64,000 bases of DNA from Ensifer adhaerens (GTDB taxonomy: Bacteria; Pseudomonadota; Alphaproteobacteria; Rhizobiales; Rhizobiaceae), in assembly GCF_013283195.1 (NCBI RefSeq), contig NZ_JABEKT010000001.1, positions 2,700,509 through 2,764,508 of the forward strand, given 5' to 3'. Below, piece after piece: positions 62,648 through 64,000 of the stretch. Positions within the stretch are counted from its first letter, which is position 1. The number at the start of each line of letters is the position of its first letter. The notes below the pieces were generated by a model. It saw nothing but the letters and a program-made list of their open reading frames with translations, had not been told where the DNA came from and searched no databases. The position numbers and the translations under genes were made by a program.

Positions 62648-62983
62648 ATGCACACACTACCCAGCCTGACGGGCCACCATCTCAGCCCCAGCGAACTTTC
62701 AGTGGTGCGGCGGGTTTTCGAAGCGACCTGTTTGAAGACACGACTCCAGGAACGCGGCATACGGGCCGATCGCCTGGCGAGGTTCATCATGGATGAACTC
62801 CGGTTCGGCAACACCGATGAATCGTCTCTTCTCGAATGTGCCCTTTGGCACGAGACGCGGCGCATTCCATCCGCAGCCAAGAGCCATTCGATCGTCGACA
62901 TCCGTACAGCAAGAACCCGCGAGGGCCGCGATCCCGGCCAAACGGTAAAAACGGGTGCTCCTCATCATCGAGACACTCGCTAG
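62648..62983 (+). CDS. Small hypothetical protein of 111 residues
   Basis: This small basic, helical protein begins MHTLPSLTGHHLSPSELSVV and contains RVFEATCLKTRLQERGI and FIMDELRFGN. GGGAGA precedes the ATG at 62648. It has no signal peptide or membrane helix. The function is unknown; it shares strand and spacing with the neighbouring stress-type genes. Confidence 0.68.
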   Translation: MHTLPSLTGHHLSPSELSVVRRVFEATCLKTRLQERGIRADRLARFIMDELRFGNTDESSLLECALWHETRRIPSAAKSHSIVDIRTARTREGRDPGQTVKTGAPHHRDTR

Positions 62984-63120
62984 CCGTCTAGCCCCACGCA
63001 GCTAGCGCCGTCCTCCAACCATCTGACCTCAAATTACCTGGCCGCCCCTCACGGGCAGCCAGCACGACCAGGCACGTCGCCTGGAGCATGGCAGAGAACC
63101 CTCTAACCACAGGAGCCATC

Positions 63121-63624
63121 ATGGCCAAGGAAATCAAAACACTGGACGTGCTTTTTCACAACACATTGAAGGACGTCTACTTCGCCGAGAGCAAGATCAT
63201 CGACACGCTGCCGAAAATGCGGGATGCCGCCAAGAGCAAGCCGCTCAAGGATGCGTTCATCAAGCATCTCACAGAGACCAAGGTTCACGTCGAGCGGCTG
63301 GAAGAGGTCTTCAAGATCATCGGCAAGAAGCCAGAAAAGAAGACATGTGACGCCATCATGGGCATTACCAAGGAAGGCGCCTCGGTCATGGACGAGTACG
63401 AAGGCTCGCCCGCGCTCGACGCCGGATTGCTTGCTGCCGCACAGGCTGTCGAGCATTACGAAATGTCACGCTATGGCACATTGCGCACCTGGGCGCTGGA
63501 ACTGGGCATGAAAGATGCCGCCAAGCTTCTTCAGACGACGCTCGACGAAGAACAGGCAACGGACATTGCTCTGACCGCGATCGCCACCAAGGTCGTCAAC
63601 CAGAATGCAGAAAAAGCGGCTTAG
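63121..63624 (+). CDS. YciE/YciF-type ferritin-like protein (DUF892)
   Basis: This 167-residue four-helix ferritin-like protein matches YciF: MAKEIKTLDVLFHNTLKDVYFAESKI at the N-terminus (in part), LKDAFIKHLTETKVHVERLEEVF, and EHYEMSRYGTLRTWA near the C-terminus, supplying the Glu and His expected for a di-metal site. Such proteins are induced by general stress in many bacteria. The ATG at 63121 has AGGAG upstream; an ATG at 63088 adds a poorly fitting stretch. A hairpin without T-run lies after the gene. Confidence 0.93.
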   Translation: MAKEIKTLDVLFHNTLKDVYFAESKIIDTLPKMRDAAKSKPLKDAFIKHLTETKVHVERLEEVFKIIGKKPEKKTCDAIMGITKEGASVMDEYEGSPALDAGLLAAAQAVEHYEMSRYGTLRTWALELGMKDAAKLLQTTLDEEQATDIALTAIATKVVNQNAEKAA

Positions 63625-63707
63625 CCCAAAAAGCCGGCTTGACCCTATAGAGCCGGCCAAATGCCTAGTATCGATCAAGGCCTGAATCTCAAGCAGGCAT
63701 CAAGCAA

Positions 63708-63735
63708 CGAAGGGCGGCCCTGTGGCCGCCCTTCG
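63708..63735. terminator. Bidirectional hairpin between convergent genes
   Basis: A 12-bp perfect stem CGAAGGGCGGCC (63708-63719) / GGCCGCCCTTCG (63724-63735) with a 4-base loop lies between the YciF gene and the convergent lipoprotein gene. There is no immediate T-run on either strand, so termination may be weak or factor-assisted. A second stem GCCGGC...GCCGGC lies closer to the YciF stop. Confidence 0.6.
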
Positions 63736-63761
63736 TCAATCGGGTTTTAAGTGTCGGCAAT

Positions 63762-64000
63762 TTACTTGGCGCGGCGCCAGACACCGTTGACGCCGTCACC
63801 CTTGACGTCTCCGGCCTTCTTGTCTTCGGCATACGTATAAAGCGGCTTGCCGTCGTAGGCCCACATTTCCTTGCCGGCCGTGTCCTTGACCAGCGACCAC
63901 TCGCCTTCCGCCTTCGATTTCGCGGCGGCATGGAACGCCGGCCACATCTTCAGGCAATCGGCGTCGCAGTTCGACTTGCCCTTGGTGTCCTTGTCGAACG
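63762..64000 (-). CDS. Secreted repeat/lipoprotein of the PF03640 family (partial, runs off the window end)
   Basis: This is the C-terminal part (about 79 codons) of an exported protein. It includes CDADCLKMWPAF, then LVKDTAGKEMWAYDGKPLYTYAEDKKAGD and a C-terminal VNGVWRRAK (in pieces). These are the signature of the PF03640/COG4315 repeat, found in small secreted or lipoproteins of unknown function, often stress-induced. The N-terminus with its signal peptide lies beyond base 64000. Confidence 0.88.
   Translation of the reverse strand, partial: FDKDTKGKSNCDADCLKMWPAFHAAAKSKAEGEWSLVKDTAGKEMWAYDGKPLYTYAEDKKAGDVKGDGVNGVWRRAK

Overview
The window is GC-rich, densely coded alphaproteobacterial DNA. 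Gene content points to the Rhizobiaceae, most likely Ensifer/Sinorhizobium. The evidence is a cbb3 oxidase set with FixK/FnrN anaeroboxes, the acpXL-to-lpxXL cluster for the very-long-chain fatty acid (VLCFA) of rhizobial lipid A, aerobic-type cobalamin genes whose order and lengths match the classical 'Pseudomonas denitrificans' (now Ensifer) cob loci, and a RIME-type intergenic repeat. This assignment is inference from gene content; no rRNA or tRNA gene was recognised.

Layout. 1-4.1 kb: ccoN-ccoO-ccoQ (fixNOQ) on the minus strand, a shared anaerobox, a divergent hemerythrin-like gene and a PAS protein. 4.4-9.9 kb: lpxXL, a zinc-type dehydrogenase, two ketosynthase-fold genes, fabZXL and acpXL, all minus strand. 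10-12.8 kb: hemN, fnrN and an L,D-transpeptidase. 13-17.8 kb: cobD-cobC-cobB-cobA-cobE. 18.2-24.2 kb: a TauE exporter, an orphan LolC permease and several hypothetical or membrane genes. 24.3-31.2 kb: a DMT permease, cobO, cobN, cobW and cobP behind a cobalamin riboswitch. 31.7-36.2 kb: a TPR adenylate cyclase, a reductase-like gene and cobQ. 37.4-40.7 kb: a betaine/proline-type ABC transporter. 40.9-48.4 kb: a D,D-carboxypeptidase, an acyltransferase, an O-antigen-ligase-like protein, a betaine-type homocysteine methyltransferase, an aminotransferase and its regulator. 48.4-53.3 kb: a RIME repeat, a VWA protein with an ECF sigma factor, and hypotheticals. 53.4-57.9 kb: a corrinoid methyltransferase locus (MttB-family protein, Fe-S protein, corrinoid protein, DUF1638, entericidin). 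57.9-64 kb: a diguanylate cyclase, VOC and DUF1254 proteins, and a stress-type cluster of small proteins with YciF behind an EcfG-type promoter.

How it fits together. Microoxic respiration (cbb3 oxidase, anaerobic haem synthesis, FnrN) is tied by two perfect TTGAT-N4-ATCAA boxes. Twelve genes spread over three loci cover corrin-ring and lower-ligand steps of B12 synthesis. Corrinoid or methyl-transfer consumers lie in the same window (MttB/corrinoid protein, homocysteine methyltransferase, quaternary-amine importer), which suggests glycine betaine or related methylamine catabolism.

The most interesting observations are: (1) the second VLCFA ketosynthase has lost its catalytic Cys and one His, so it looks like a chain-length-factor partner of the first; (2) the corrinoid methyltransferase locus has no visible RamA-type activase or pterin methyltransferase but carries an 8-Cys Fe-S protein and a DUF1638 protein; (3) an ECF sigma factor is translationally coupled to a membrane-anchored VWA protein; (4) there are several sharp operator-like palindromes without an obvious local regulator.
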